Assembly (NCBI GenBank): GCA_947488305.1
Contig: CANKZM010000006.1
Span: 124,001 to 188,000 of the forward strand
Length of the DNA stretch: 64,000 bases
From: an uncultured Roseobacter sp.
Lineage (GTDB): Bacteria; Pseudomonadota; Alphaproteobacteria; Rhodobacterales; Rhodobacteraceae
Reading direction: 5' to 3'
Of this stretch, positions 27,201-34,835 are shown one piece after another. The first letter of the stretch is position 1. Each line of letters opens with the position of its first letter. The notes beneath the pieces are model-generated. The model saw only the letters and a list, made by a program, of their open reading frames with translations, ran no database searches and had not been told where the DNA came from. The position numbers were made by a program, and so were the translations under genes.

Positions 27201-27505
27201 TGTTGGACGCCATATTCCCAATAAGGCACGCCGCCGATCAGGCGGATAAGAATACCCCGGGCCCCTTTCAGGGTGTTCTCAACATAGGTGTCGACAGAAA
27301 GCGGGTGGCGCAGGGCCGACAGGTTTGCCAGCCGAAGACTCGGCAGCCGCCCTTCCGGCCCACCACCACGTCGCCACCCTTCTGCGAAAGCGCCAAGGTC
27401 ACTATCGGAAAAAGACAGAACAACCAATTCCGCCGGGTCTTGTCCCAGATCGGTTGGCGTGTCTGTCTCTTCCAGACCGTGGCTTTCGCGGAACACGACA
27501 TGCAT
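24206..27505 (-). CDS. cobN: Cobaltochelatase large subunit, CobN
   Basis: A 1099-residue subunit of the ATP-dependent CobN-CobS-CobT chelatase that inserts cobalt into hydrogenobyrinate a,c-diamide in the cytoplasm. Recognisable segments include LIRLIGGVPYWEYGVQQV, VHIGAHGTLEWLPGKSVALS, PVIYPFIVNDPGEAAQAKRR, LIVDLWGSATMRTAGEEFA and, near the C-terminus, NPNWIAGMRNHGFRGAAEIA. The length is somewhat below the about 1250 residues common in the family. It starts 15 bp after cobW. CobS and CobT are not in the window. Confidence 0.95.
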   Translation of the reverse strand: MHVVFRESHGLEETDTPTDLGQDPAELVVLSFSDSDLGAFAEGWRRGGGPEGRLPSLRLANLSALRHPLSVDTYVENTLKGARGILIRLIGGVPYWEYGVQQVLALAQRDGIAVAVLPADGREDTRLDAVSTLPVSTLRRLAELCEAGGAVAAQAALAQMALAAGLYAAPVRGAKSVPTVGAWTPEDGVSCPLSHMPVSNAQRVLIVFYRSYLVAADLAPIAALFDAFHARGYHVRALFAPSLKAPDASGWLARQVRVYAPDAIVNATAFSGKGAEGTSPLDAGSVPVFQVALATSTRDAWAEAERGLSPADLAMHVVLPEVDGRLMSGVVSFKEPGTLDPQLQFSRYAHTADHNRIAAVVARVAGWLDLAAKPASARRVALVLSTYPGKDWNMGHAVGLDAPASARAILSDLTEAGYDVPQIAPDLEARLLEREVSLPLGTYHEVVEALPERLRTELATVWGDPEEDDYFLDGAFRFAAFEHGNVTIALQPERGAPKLRSDEYHDLSRTPRHAYVAFYLWMQQQVDALVHIGAHGTLEWLPGKSVALSNECWPEVLTGALPVIYPFIVNDPGEAAQAKRRIGAVTLGHVPPPLRQSDTPDRLVRLEALLDEFSNADGLDPKRRDRLQSDIREEAQVLGVEDDLGLDRAACTAEAITRIDRFVCDIKESQFGEGLHIWGHGTKGAVTFDANLSGAAEKAALLDALDGRRIAAGPSGSPYRGREDVLPTGRNLFTTDPRAVPTRAAYAQGVKLAEELVRRHLQEKGDWPRGLIVDLWGSATMRTAGEEFAMALHLLGVRPVWDQGSERVSGIEVLPITELDRPRIDVTLRVSGLFRDVFPTLSALFAQATRALAARDEASDWNPYAGQTPTARVYGPAPGSFGLGMGAALDEFAPEARARAGQAWLNASAWALDGDLATHDMHGLQTRVAQADSFVHLQDLPETDLLLASDYAAHEAGFAAAQSVTGGNATLYHLDNANPQHPRARLLPEEIARVVQARAANPNWIAGMRNHGFRGAAEIAATLDHMASFAQLAGAVGSHLFDAYHEATLGNPDTAAFLQEANPGAHQAMRDKFQALHAAGLWQTRRNSILTQLQEGVAP

Positions 27506-27520
27506 GACGGGTGGCCTGAC

Positions 27521-28576
27521 CTACTCGGCCGCTTGTGGGGCAGGGACCAAGACGGACCGGATGGCATCAACGTTGATGTCATCATGTTCGGCGATAACAA
27601 CCAGACGACCGACGCGATCTTCTTCGGGTTTCCATGGCCGATCAAACTGATGCCTCACCCGTGCACCAACGGCTTGCACCAGCAGCCGCATGGGCTTGCC
27701 AGCAACCGAAGCATACCCTTTTACGCGCAGGATATTGTGTTTGTTGGCCAGCGCCTCGATTGCCTGTACGAGCTGTTCTGGCTCTGACAGTTCGGGGATT
27801 TGAACCACGATTGACTCGAAGTCGTCGTGTTCGTGATCATCGTGATCATCATGATGGGATGGTCGAGCATCCATGTCGTCTTCGGCTGCAGCTTCAAGGC
27901 CGAGGATAATGCGCGGGTCGACCGCGCCTTCGGCAACTTCCACCACAGGGAGCGGTCTCGGAGCCTCTGCGGCAATGACCTGCTTGGCTTTCGCGACGCC
28001 TTCCGGGCCAGCAAGATCAGGCTTGGTCAGCAGGATAATGTCCGCACAAGAGATCTGATCCTCGAAGACTTCCGATAAGGGTGTTTCGTGGTCAATGCTT
28101 TCGTCAGCCAACCGTTGGGCATCCACAGCAGCAACGTTGGATGCAAAGCGACCCGCCGCAACAGCCTCTGCATCTGCCAGTGCAATCACCCCGTCAACGG
28201 TGATTTTTGAGCGGATATCCGGCCAGTCAAAAGCCTTCAATAACGGCTTGGGTAGCGCCAGCCCGGAGGTTTCGATCAGGATATGGTCCGGGCGCGGCTC
28301 CAGAGCCATCAACGCCTCAATTGTCGGAATGAAGTCATCGGCGACCGTGCAGCAAATGCACCCATTCGCCAATTCCATGATGTTTTCTGCAGGACAGTCG
28401 GGAATAGCGCAGCTCTTCAGGATTTCGCCGTCCACGCCAACATCGCCGAACTCGTTGACGATCACGGCGAGACGTTTGCCACCGGGGTTTTGCATCAGAT
28501 GCGAGATCAGAGTGGTTTTGCCAGAGCCAAGAAAGCCGGTGATCACTGTGACAGGGAGTTTTGCAAGATTTGTCAT
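27521..28576 (-). CDS. cobW: CobW GTPase, metal chaperone of cobalamin synthesis
   Basis: A 352-residue G3E-family GTPase, thought to deliver cobalt. The P-loop GFLGSGKTTLISHL follows the N-terminus, the metal-binding CxCC motif is in NGCICCTVADDF, and the guanine-recognition LTKPDLAG is present. A His/Asp-rich loop (HHDDHDDHEHDD) near residue 240 is typical of metal chaperones. The C-terminal CobW_C domain ends the protein. ATG 28576 lies just past the DUF1636 stop; the longer frame overlaps that gene and is not used. Confidence 0.95.
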   Translation of the reverse strand: MTNLAKLPVTVITGFLGSGKTTLISHLMQNPGGKRLAVIVNEFGDVGVDGEILKSCAIPDCPAENIMELANGCICCTVADDFIPTIEALMALEPRPDHILIETSGLALPKPLLKAFDWPDIRSKITVDGVIALADAEAVAAGRFASNVAAVDAQRLADESIDHETPLSEVFEDQISCADIILLTKPDLAGPEGVAKAKQVIAAEAPRPLPVVEVAEGAVDPRIILGLEAAAEDDMDARPSHHDDHDDHEHDDFESIVVQIPELSEPEQLVQAIEALANKHNILRVKGYASVAGKPMRLLVQAVGARVRHQFDRPWKPEEDRVGRLVVIAEHDDINVDAIRSVLVPAPQAAE

Positions 28577-28577
28577 G

Positions 28578-28970
28578 TCAGGCCTCCTCAGGCTGTACGA
28601 AGGGTGGAATGCGGGCAACACAATTGCGCTTAAAGTGTTCCGGGCGTTCGCGCCATGGAATTACACCATCGTCGCTGTTGTGATACTGCGCTGCACCCGA
28701 AAGGATCATCGCCGAATGCGACATTTCATCGACATTCCCGAAAACATATGTCCATTTTTTATCACCGCCGCGCAGTGCGACGGTGCAGCCGTGATCGCAA
28801 TTCTGTAGGCATTCAACGGCTGTGATCGATAGCCCGTCGGGACGGTCCAGCGCGATAATGCCATCATAAAGGGCTTGTCCCGGTCGGCGTGCGTCTTCCG
28901 GCAATTCCTGTCCCCGCCTGCATTTGACGCAGACAAGCAGTTCGGTCTTTATCTTGATTTCGGTTTCCAA
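28578..28970 (-). CDS. DUF1636 protein, thioredoxin-like metal/Fe-S protein
   Basis: A 130-residue protein with C14-x2-C17 near the N-terminus and C54-x3-C58-x3-C62 (ECLQNCDHGC), a pattern like thioredoxin-fold 2Fe-2S ferredoxins. The family is commonly found next to cobW/cobN, but I know no defined reaction. As the first gene after a cobalamin riboswitch it belongs to the cobW-cobN-cobG-cobH-cobI-cobJ operon. A redox or metal-handling role near cobalt insertion is plausible but inferred. Confidence 0.85.
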   Translation of the reverse strand: METEIKIKTELLVCVKCRRGQELPEDARRPGQALYDGIIALDRPDGLSITAVECLQNCDHGCTVALRGGDKKWTYVFGNVDEMSHSAMILSGAAQYHNSDDGVIPWRERPEHFKRNCVARIPPFVQPEEA

Positions 28971-29075
28971 GTCCTCGGTCCCATAGTCATGGAACGCGGG
29001 TCAGATGGCGGAACGGACCCCTTTTGCAGGTCGCAATCCCGTCACCGGAACACCCCGTCCGGTTTCAAGCGCATT

Positions 29076-29258
29076 GTATTGGCAGGTCTCCCGGCTTGCG
29101 GATTTCGGGTTTGAGGCCCTGCGGTCGCTCAACCTTCCCGACATTCGTCAGTGGCTTTGAGCGGCCTTCTCCGGTCACGGTCGCGGGGGCGGCTGTGCTT
29201 GGCCATTATGATCCTGGCTGCACATTCCCTTTTCACCTGTCTGCACAGGCACCAACAC
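29076..29258 (-). promoter_or_regulatory. Cobalamin riboswitch heading the DUF1636-cobW-cobN-cobGHIJ operon
   Basis: On the minus strand the conserved order is AAAAGGGAA, GCCGCCCCCGCGACCGTGA, the B12 box core GCCACTG, GGGAAGG and a terminal GGGAGACCTGCC. P1 arms GTGTTGG (29258-29252) and CCAATAC (29082-29076) can pair with one G-U. The element ends about 105 bases before the DUF1636 start. Cobalamin binding should shut down the operon. Confidence 0.94.
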
Positions 29259-29482
29259 CAGCTCACTTGGTCCGAATCCCAATGCCTTGTCAAGAAAGAG
29301 CGACACGGAAACGAGGCCGTCTGCTGGGAAACGTGCAAGACCAAAGCCGCTATAGTGAAGATGTCAAAGGCCAAGCGACGCAATTGCCCAGTATTCCGGT
29401 GCGTATCAGGTCACGGAGCGACACGGTGTACCGCGAGCCAACCTGGGTTTCAAAGCTGGCATTGGGCCTCAGAATTTAACCG
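29259..29482. other. Intergenic stretch without a supported gene
   Basis: Between the second cobalamin riboswitch and the isolated SDR gene. It should contain the promoter for the riboswitch-led operon, but I see no convincing -35/-10 pair. Small open frames here overlap the riboswitch and show no family features. Confidence 0.5.
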
Positions 29483-30322
29483 CTAGCTCTTTTCATAATC
29501 CGCGAATGAAGCCGCAAAATCCGGGTGCCACCGAGATAACGCAGGTCGGTTTTCGGTGATGTCCTGTGACGCCCAGGAGACGCGCCGGTTGTCGATCTCG
29601 GACGAGACTTCGTTATCGGGGCAGAGGACATAGAAATCATTTTCTGCAACCCGGTTCAAAAGGTGCTCGACTGTTCGCTCTGCCGTCCAAGCCGCCTCCG
29701 GCTTTTCAGGCATGAATGATGCAATCATGCCGGTATAGGTGAACCCAGGAACGAAAAGGTGTGTCGAAATGGGTGCGCCTGCTTCGCGCAGTTCGTGCGC
29801 CAGCATTTCGGTCAACACCTTCACACCTGCTTTCGTGACATTGTAGCCGGGATTCCCGGGCGGCGTCGTGATGCCCTGTTTTGACCCCGTGTTGATAATG
29901 CTTGCAGGCCGGTTTGCTTTAATCATACGGGGCACAAAGGCCTGTACGCCGTTCATAACGCCAAACAGGTTCACCTCGATCATGCGTCGCCAATTGTCCG
30001 CCTCTGTCCAGGCTTTGGTGGGGCGAGCGATACCAGCGTTGTTCATAAGTATGGCAATCGGGCCTATCGAAAAGGCCGCGTCGGCAAGGTCTTCTACCGC
30101 CGATGCATCTGCCGCGTCTGTCGCCTTGGTCATCACCGTGCGACCGTTCAGTACCAACTCACCAATTGCACCTGCCGCGTCATCCAGTTGTTGACTGGGC
30201 AGATCCGCGAGTACGACATCGAGACCCCTGGTGGCAAACTCTCGGGCGGCGGCAAACCCTACGCCGCTGGCCGCCCCTGTAACGACCGCAACACCGCCCG
30301 CTTCAATTGCTTTATTGAACAT
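29483..30322 (-). CDS. SDR-family oxidoreductase (stand-alone)
   Basis: A 279-residue short-chain dehydrogenase. Cofactor motif TGAASGVG at about 15-22, LADLP after beta 2, intact NNAG (MNNAGIA), catalytic S in NTGSKQG and YNVTK. The C-terminal about 40 residues (NEVSSEIDNRRVSWASQDIT) go beyond the usual core. It sits alone between the cobalamin operon and soxT, with about 180 bp to soxT's stop. No neighbour reveals the substrate. Confidence 0.83.
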   Translation of the reverse strand: MFNKAIEAGGVAVVTGAASGVGFAAAREFATRGLDVVLADLPSQQLDDAAGAIGELVLNGRTVMTKATDAADASAVEDLADAAFSIGPIAILMNNAGIARPTKAWTEADNWRRMIEVNLFGVMNGVQAFVPRMIKANRPASIINTGSKQGITTPPGNPGYNVTKAGVKVLTEMLAHELREAGAPISTHLFVPGFTYTGMIASFMPEKPEAAWTAERTVEHLLNRVAENDFYVLCPDNEVSSEIDNRRVSWASQDITENRPALSRWHPDFAASFADYEKS

Positions 30323-30500
30323 CCAAAATCTCCCTTTGCCTGCGCTGAACGTGAAGCCCCAGATATCAGCTAGGCATGCAATTCAACATAGCAAGCGGCT
30401 AGGGTCACCATTGCAAACCCTTATGCAAACCAGCCGGACTTCGAAGCGTTATAGCGCGAGCTTGGGAATGTGGTCATAGTCGGTTTGTTCGGTGACTGCC

Positions 30501-31556
30501 TCAAACCGACGGGGAGAAGCCAATGATAAGTTGCCGCAAACCAATGGCTGCACCAATAAGAATGCAAATCATCGTCACCGGAGCACTAAAGGCCAAGACG
30601 GAGAAAGCAGACAATCCTTGACCAACGCTACATCCAACCGCAACAACAGCGCCGATCCCCATCAAGACAGCACCCAGCATTTGACGGCGAAGCTCGCGTG
30701 GATCGTCGCAGGCTTCCCAACGGAAATGGCCCTTGACCAAGCTGCCGAGCAAAGAGCCCAAAAGCACGCCAGCGACAGACCCAGTACCAAAGCTGATCGA
30801 ATTCCCGTAAGACGTCATCAAATAGATCATCGTCTCTCCGATTGGAGCAGAGAATGTATGGCTGACGACAGGAGTGGCATCAAAGCCATTGCTGGAGACC
30901 CATTGCGTTCCCGCCCAACCCGAGACGATTGCAAGCCCGACAATTGCCCCCCAAAAGATGTAGCTCGGAGATTTTCTCAGGTCCGAATTCAGCAGCGTAA
31001 TCAGAAGGATGCCGAGGCCGATAGCGATACCGCAAAGATCCGTGTTCAACCCGGAGTTTTCAGCAAGGAATTGGGCAAGCCCCGGGGCCTCAGCTGCGTC
31101 TTCGGACGCGCCAAATGCCCAGATACGCAAACTTGAAAGCGGCCCTCCAAGCGTCACATAAGCCGACATTCCCATGATCAGCACAATAAGCAGAGACCGC
31201 AGGTCGCCTCCTCCAACGCGCGCGAGTGCTCCGTATCCACAGTTCCCAGCCAGGGCCATGCCATAGCCAAAGGTCAATCCGCCGAATATGCTTTCGAGCG
31301 GGTTCCACGCGCGCCCCAAGTAGAGTGTTTGTTCAAGGTCGAGTAAACTATTGTAGGAAAGGGAGAATGTACCGATAATGGCAACGCCGATCGCGATGCC
31401 CCACATTCGAAGCCGAAGAGTGTTCTCACCATAGTAGAGATCTTCGATTGCGCCCAATGTGCAGAACCGGCCGATACGCGCTGCGAGACCGAGCGCGACG
31501 CCGCCAAACATCCCCACTAAAGCCACTAGTCCTGCGTCGGAGATCAGATCATCCAT
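30501..31556 (-). CDS. soxT: YeeE/YedE-family transporter SoxT
   Basis: A 351-residue inner-membrane protein with about nine to ten hydrophobic segments and the duplicated YeeE/YedE architecture. Conserved cysteines lie in GRFCTLGAIEDL, AGNCGYGALARVGGGDLRSL and VGCSVGQGLSAFS, positions that in thiosulfate transporters of this family (TsuA/YeeE) relay the substrate. It follows soxS-soxR on the minus strand, the normal place of soxT in alphaproteobacterial sox clusters. Probable role: uptake or signalling of a sulfur compound that relieves SoxR repression. Confidence 0.85.
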   Translation of the reverse strand: MDDLISDAGLVALVGMFGGVALGLAARIGRFCTLGAIEDLYYGENTLRLRMWGIAIGVAIIGTFSLSYNSLLDLEQTLYLGRAWNPLESIFGGLTFGYGMALAGNCGYGALARVGGGDLRSLLIVLIMGMSAYVTLGGPLSSLRIWAFGASEDAAEAPGLAQFLAENSGLNTDLCGIAIGLGILLITLLNSDLRKSPSYIFWGAIVGLAIVSGWAGTQWVSSNGFDATPVVSHTFSAPIGETMIYLMTSYGNSISFGTGSVAGVLLGSLLGSLVKGHFRWEACDDPRELRRQMLGAVLMGIGAVVAVGCSVGQGLSAFSVLAFSAPVTMICILIGAAIGLRQLIIGFSPSV

Positions 31557-31597
31557 AAGCGCAATCCAAGCTTTCGTATGGTCTGCCTATCCCGCTC

Positions 31598-31993
31598 TTA
31601 TCCGTCGCCTCGACAAAACAAATCATAGACCACTTCCATGATTTGTTTGGGGCGGTCATCGGCCAAACTATAGAATATCGTCTTGCCCTCTCTACGGGGT
31701 ACGACAAGCCCTTCCAATCTTAGGCGCGAAAGCTGTTGCGAAACGGCCGCCTGCCGCGCGGAAAGCAGGTCCTCCAATTCGGTGACCGACTTCTCGCCCG
31801 ACGCAAGGTGGCACAGTATCATCAGCCGGCCTTCATGGCTGATCGCCTTGAGGAAGTTCGACGCCTTCATGGCATTGGCAGCCATTTTGTCCATATCTTC
31901 CGGACACATATTGGCGTCAAATACAGGAAGTCCCATTTTTTTCTCACCGTCTGCCGCGGCGACGCGCGGATCTACCTTGTTTTGCATATTCAT
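31598..31993 (-). CDS. soxR: ArsR-family repressor SoxR
   Basis: A 131-residue winged-helix regulator. The DNA-binding region includes FLKAISHEGRLMILCHLASG, SVTELEDLLSARQAAVSQQL and RREGKTIFYSLAD. Two cysteines (C30 in NMCPEDMD and C61 in ILCHLA) plus a near-C-terminal one match the thiol-sensing SoxR/BigR group. In related bacteria SoxR represses the sox genes by binding the soxS-soxV and soxW-soxX gaps. ATG 31993 is used; ATG 31987 is an equally good alternative. It lies 9 bp after soxS. Confidence 0.9.
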   Translation of the reverse strand: MNMQNKVDPRVAAADGEKKMGLPVFDANMCPEDMDKMAANAMKASNFLKAISHEGRLMILCHLASGEKSVTELEDLLSARQAAVSQQLSRLRLEGLVVPRREGKTIFYSLADDRPKQIMEVVYDLFCRGDG

Positions 31994-32002
31994 ATACGGA
32001 CC

Positions 32003-32371
32003 TCATCCAGAGACATCAATGTTGGCTTGAGATAGCATCTTGCCCAGCAATCCCCAGAAAAAGTCTTCCCCCGGATATCCTTCAATCCGAGAAACCTCGT
32101 GTCCGTCCACAACCAGCACAAAGGTTGGAGTGAATGTAAGCGCGCGTAAGAAGACCAGATCACCCGGTCGTTCCGCATTGATATCTATTCGCCGCAAAGG
32201 CGCGGCTGCCCCTTCTTCGGTCTTTGGGTAAATATCAGAGATTTCTTCGTTCCATCTTGCGCACCAGATGCAACCCTTTTCTTCCACCATAACAAGCTCA
32301 GTCTCAGCTGCGACAGGAGCAGCAGGAAAGATCAGCAGACCAAGACAGATAACGAGAGGGCGGAACAGCAT
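32003..32371 (-). CDS. soxS: Periplasmic thioredoxin-like protein SoxS
   Basis: A 122-residue protein with a signal peptide (MLFRPLVICLGLLIFPAAPVAA) and the active-site motif CIWC in EKGCIWCARWNEEI. SoxS proteins keep the sulfur-oxidising complex active by reduction of SoxY. ATG 32371 is chosen because it begins the signal peptide; the longer frame would place a second hydrophobic stretch inside the divergent promoter. It is divergent from soxV and co-directional with soxR and soxT. Confidence 0.9.
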   Translation of the reverse strand: MLFRPLVICLGLLIFPAAPVAAETELVMVEEKGCIWCARWNEEISDIYPKTEEGAAAPLRRIDINAERPGDLVFLRALTFTPTFVLVVDGHEVSRIEGYPGEDFFWGLLGKMLSQANIDVSG

Positions 32372-32377
32372 GCGAAA

Positions 32378-32405
32378 TTGACCTATAGATGTTAAATAAC
32401 ATAAT
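32378..32405 (+). promoter_or_regulatory. soxV promoter
   Basis: TTGACC (32378-32383) and CATAAT (32400-32405) are separated by 16 bp, five-of-six matches to both sigma-70 consensus boxes. The predicted start of transcription falls within the putative SoxR operator at 32403-32420, and soxV begins about 30 bases later. Confidence 0.6.
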
Positions 32406-32420
32406 ATGAATATGTGAATT
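32403..32420. promoter_or_regulatory. Putative SoxR operator, soxS-soxV gap
   Basis: AATATGAATATGTGAATT matches the clear inverted repeat at 33801-33818 in 13 of 18 positions, with an intact right half GTGAATT. It overlaps the -10 region of the soxV promoter. In Pseudaminobacter SoxR binds the equivalent gap, which supports the call. Confidence 0.55.
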
Positions 32421-32441
32421 ACACAAGGACAGGCCGTTGCC

Positions 32442-33182
32442 ATGATGGAAATTACATTGATGGGTGCTGCATTTGCAGGCTTGTTGTCTTTTCTGTCGCC
32501 GTGCATTTTGCCTATCGTTCCGTTTTACCTCAGCTATCTTGCCGGAATCGGGATGAACCAGATTTCCGCGGATGCGGAGATTGACAGCCGAACCCGAACC
32601 AGGGCTGTACTCGCTGCCTGCTTTTTTGCCGCTGGTGTAATCACGATCTTTATGGGGCTTGGTGCGGCGGCAACGGCCTTTGGTCAGGCGGTCCGCGAAT
32701 ATTTCGATGTTCTGCGGTGGGCAGCAGCGGCGATCATCATAGCCATGGGGCTTCACTTTCTTGGGGTTATAAGGATCGGATTTCTGTACCGCCAATTGCG
32801 GGTGGATGCTGGCGATACGTCAAATGTGGGCCTCGTTGGGGCCTACGTGATTGGGCTTGCCTTCGCATTCGGCTGGACGCCCTGCGTGGGGCCGGTCCTG
32901 GCGGCGATCCTCTTTACCGCCGCTGGCTCCGAAACGGCATCTCATGGGGCGGTGCTCCTTTTTGCCTATGGCTTGGGCATGACCGCGCCGTTTGTTCTGG
33001 CGGCGCTTTTTATTGGTCCTTTCATGCGGTGGATGTCTGGATTTCGTCGCCAACTGGCACTGGTTGAAAAAATCATGGGCGTTTTCCTGATCCTTTTCGG
33101 CGTGCTGATCGCCACAAACTCAATGAACTATATCGCGCAATGGATGCTTGAGGTCGGGCCAGACATCGGCGTTTTGCGCTAA
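32442..33182 (+). CDS. soxV: CcdA/DsbD-like membrane electron carrier SoxV
   Basis: A 246-residue protein with six hydrophobic segments and the two CcdA-type cysteine sites, LSPCILPIVPFYLSYL and WTPCVGPVLAAILF. It moves reducing equivalents from cytoplasmic thioredoxin across the membrane to SoxW. ATG 32442 is followed directly by a second ATG (32445); either may be used. It is the first gene of the rightward sox operon, followed by soxW after 16 bp with a strong AAGGAGG. Confidence 0.93.
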   Translation: MMEITLMGAAFAGLLSFLSPCILPIVPFYLSYLAGIGMNQISADAEIDSRTRTRAVLAACFFAAGVITIFMGLGAAATAFGQAVREYFDVLRWAAAAIIIAMGLHFLGVIRIGFLYRQLRVDAGDTSNVGLVGAYVIGLAFAFGWTPCVGPVLAAILFTAAGSETASHGAVLLFAYGLGMTAPFVLAALFIGPFMRWMSGFRRQLALVEKIMGVFLILFGVLIATNSMNYIAQWMLEVGPDIGVLR

Positions 33183-33198
33183 TTAAGGAGGATCCCAA

Positions 33199-33762
33199 AT
33201 GAGAAATCTATTGTTCGCCATGGCGGCTGCGATTGCATTGGTTCCAACTGCCCATGCCGCAGAGCTGGGCGATGATGGCCTGCACAAAGCGCCTTGGATG
33301 CGGGAGACGTTCAAGGATTTGTCCGAGGACCTGGAGGAGGCAAACGCTGAAAGCAAACGCCTTATGGTCATTATCGAGCAACGTGGGTGCATATATTGCG
33401 CGAAAATGCACCAAGAGGTCTTTCCGCAGGAAGAAATTGCAAATTACATCACGGAAAATTTTTTTGTGGTGCAGATCAACATGTTTGGTGATTTGGATGT
33501 TACGGATTTTGACGGCACGACGCTTCCTGAAAAGGAAATGGTGAAAAAATGGGGCGCATTGTTCACACCGATGATTCTGTTTTTTCCCGAAAAGGTCGAA
33601 ACTGGTCAGGTCGCATCTCAAGTCGCGGTCGCAACGATGCCGGGCGCTTTTGGCCGGAATACGACCTTCAATATGCTGAATTGGGTCGTTGAGAAAGGGT
33701 ATGAGGGAGACGAAAGTTTCCAGAAATATCATGCGCGTAAAATCGCGGAACAGTCCAGATAA
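33199..33762 (+). CDS. soxW: Periplasmic thioredoxin SoxW
   Basis: A 187-residue thioredoxin-fold protein with signal peptide MRNLLFAMAAAIALVPTAHA and active site CIYC in EQRGCIYCAKMHQEVFP. The conserved cis-proline region is FTPMILFF. SoxW takes electrons from SoxV and passes them to the periplasmic Sox system. The ribosome-binding site AAGGAGG is strong. The 119-bp gap to soxX carries the second SoxR operator candidate. Confidence 0.92.
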   Translation: MRNLLFAMAAAIALVPTAHAAELGDDGLHKAPWMRETFKDLSEDLEEANAESKRLMVIIEQRGCIYCAKMHQEVFPQEEIANYITENFFVVQINMFGDLDVTDFDGTTLPEKEMVKKWGALFTPMILFFPEKVETGQVASQVAVATMPGAFGRNTTFNMLNWVVEKGYEGDESFQKYHARKIAEQSR

Positions 33763-33800
33763 GCTGCATGGACCTTTCGGCGTCATTGGTCAGATAAAAA

Positions 33801-33818
33801 AATTCAAGTAAGTGAATT
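33801..33818. promoter_or_regulatory. Putative SoxR operator, soxW-soxX gap
   Basis: AATTCAAGTAAGTGAATT is an inverted repeat with arms AATTCA and TGAATT (seven pairs when the flanking A and T are included) and a 6-bp centre. It lies between soxW and soxX, where SoxR is known to bind in Pseudaminobacter. Related sequences occur before soxV and before the 45077-45997 gene. Confidence 0.65.
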
Positions 33819-33881
33819 TGTTGTTGCGTTATCGAGAATCTGTGCGCTACGGTATGCTGAACAGAGTGTTTGGGAGGACGC

Positions 33882-34358
33882 ATGAAGAATTGTTTCATTG
33901 GTGCGGCAATCGGTGCGATGATTGCCACGGGCCTGCATGCAGAAGAGGTTTTGCCAACGAATGTGGCATTCAATGATGGTGCAATTGAGCAGTCTTTGTC
34001 CGGTGCGCCTGGCGATCCGAACAACGGTCGCATCATCGTTGGTGATAAGGGGCAAGGAAACTGTGTAGCCTGCCACGAGGTCACGGATCTCGCAGATGTG
34101 CCGTTCCACGGTGAAATTGGCCCGATGCTGGATGGTGCAGGTGACCGTTGGTCCGAAGCAGAGCTGCGCGGGATCGTCGCGAATGCCAAGATCATGTTCG
34201 AAGGAAGCATGATGCCATCCTTCTACAAGACGGAAGGTTTCATCCGTCCGGGGAACGCTTACACCGGAGAGGCGGCGGACGACACATTTGGTCCGCTCTT
34301 GAGTGCACAGCAAATTGAAGATGTCGTGGCATATCTCGTCACGCTCAAAGAGGAATAG
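33882..34358 (+). CDS. soxX: Sulfur-oxidation cytochrome c SoxX
   Basis: A 158-residue monohaem cytochrome c that pairs with SoxA to attach thiosulfate to SoxYZ. Signal peptide MKNCFIGAAIGAMIATGLHA; haem motif CVACH at 61-65; methionine ligand in GSMMPSFY near 110. ATG 33882 follows GGGAGG and begins the signal peptide, so the four-codon-longer frame is not used. First gene of the XYZA unit. Confidence 0.95.
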   Translation: MKNCFIGAAIGAMIATGLHAEEVLPTNVAFNDGAIEQSLSGAPGDPNNGRIIVGDKGQGNCVACHEVTDLADVPFHGEIGPMLDGAGDRWSEAELRGIVANAKIMFEGSMMPSFYKTEGFIRPGNAYTGEAADDTFGPLLSAQQIEDVVAYLVTLKEE

Positions 34359-34391
34359 GCCCCACGGTTGGGGAGGCAAGGAGATAAGTTC

Positions 34392-34814
34392 ATGGAACTG
34401 ACACGTCGTAACGCAATCATCCTGGGGGCCGGGGCGCTGCTTGTTTCTGGGATGCCCATGCGCAGATCAGCTGCAGCCACAAGCGAGGAAGCCATCGCAG
34501 CCTTCACGGGAGGTGCAGAGATCGGCTCTGGCGATATTGAGCTGATCGCTCCAGAGATCGCGGAGAACGGAAACACGGTCCCAATCGAAGTCTCGTCCGG
34601 CTCGGCGGCGGAAATACTTGTGCTCGCGATGGGGAACCCGACGCCGAACGTCGCAACGTTCAGATTTGGCAAGCTTGCCGCGTCGCGCGCTGCCTCTACC
34701 CGCATCCGCCTTGCTGGAACGCAGGATGTTGTGGCCATCGCCAAACTCGATGACGGATCGTTCGTTCAGGCGTCCAGCACTGTAAAAGTAACAATTGGCG
34801 GCTGCGGCGGCTGA
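34392..34814 (+). CDS. soxY: Sulfur-carrier protein SoxY
   Basis: A 140-residue carrier of sulfur intermediates. It has a Tat-type leader (ELTRRNAIILGAGALLVSG) and the hallmark C-terminus TIGGCGG, whose cysteine holds the growing sulfane chain. ATG 34392 is selected because it begins the Tat leader and follows AAGGAG. It heterodimerises with SoxZ, encoded 21 bp downstream, and is exported as a SoxYZ complex. Confidence 0.96.
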   Translation: MELTRRNAIILGAGALLVSGMPMRRSAAATSEEAIAAFTGGAEIGSGDIELIAPEIAENGNTVPIEVSSGSAAEILVLAMGNPTPNVATFRFGKLAASRAASTRIRLAGTQDVVAIAKLDDGSFVQASSTVKVTIGGCGG

Positions 34815-34835
34815 TAGCTCGGAGGAGAAAAAATC

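Noticed and set aside
27827-27862. Short repetitive GATCATCGTGATCATCATG-like DNA
   Set aside because: It encodes the His/Asp-rich metal loop of CobW, so it is coding low complexity and not a DNA repeat element.
29024-29479. Plus-strand open frame of 151 codons after the DUF1636 gene
   Set aside because: It runs through the conserved cobalamin riboswitch on the other strand, which explains the sequence conservation.
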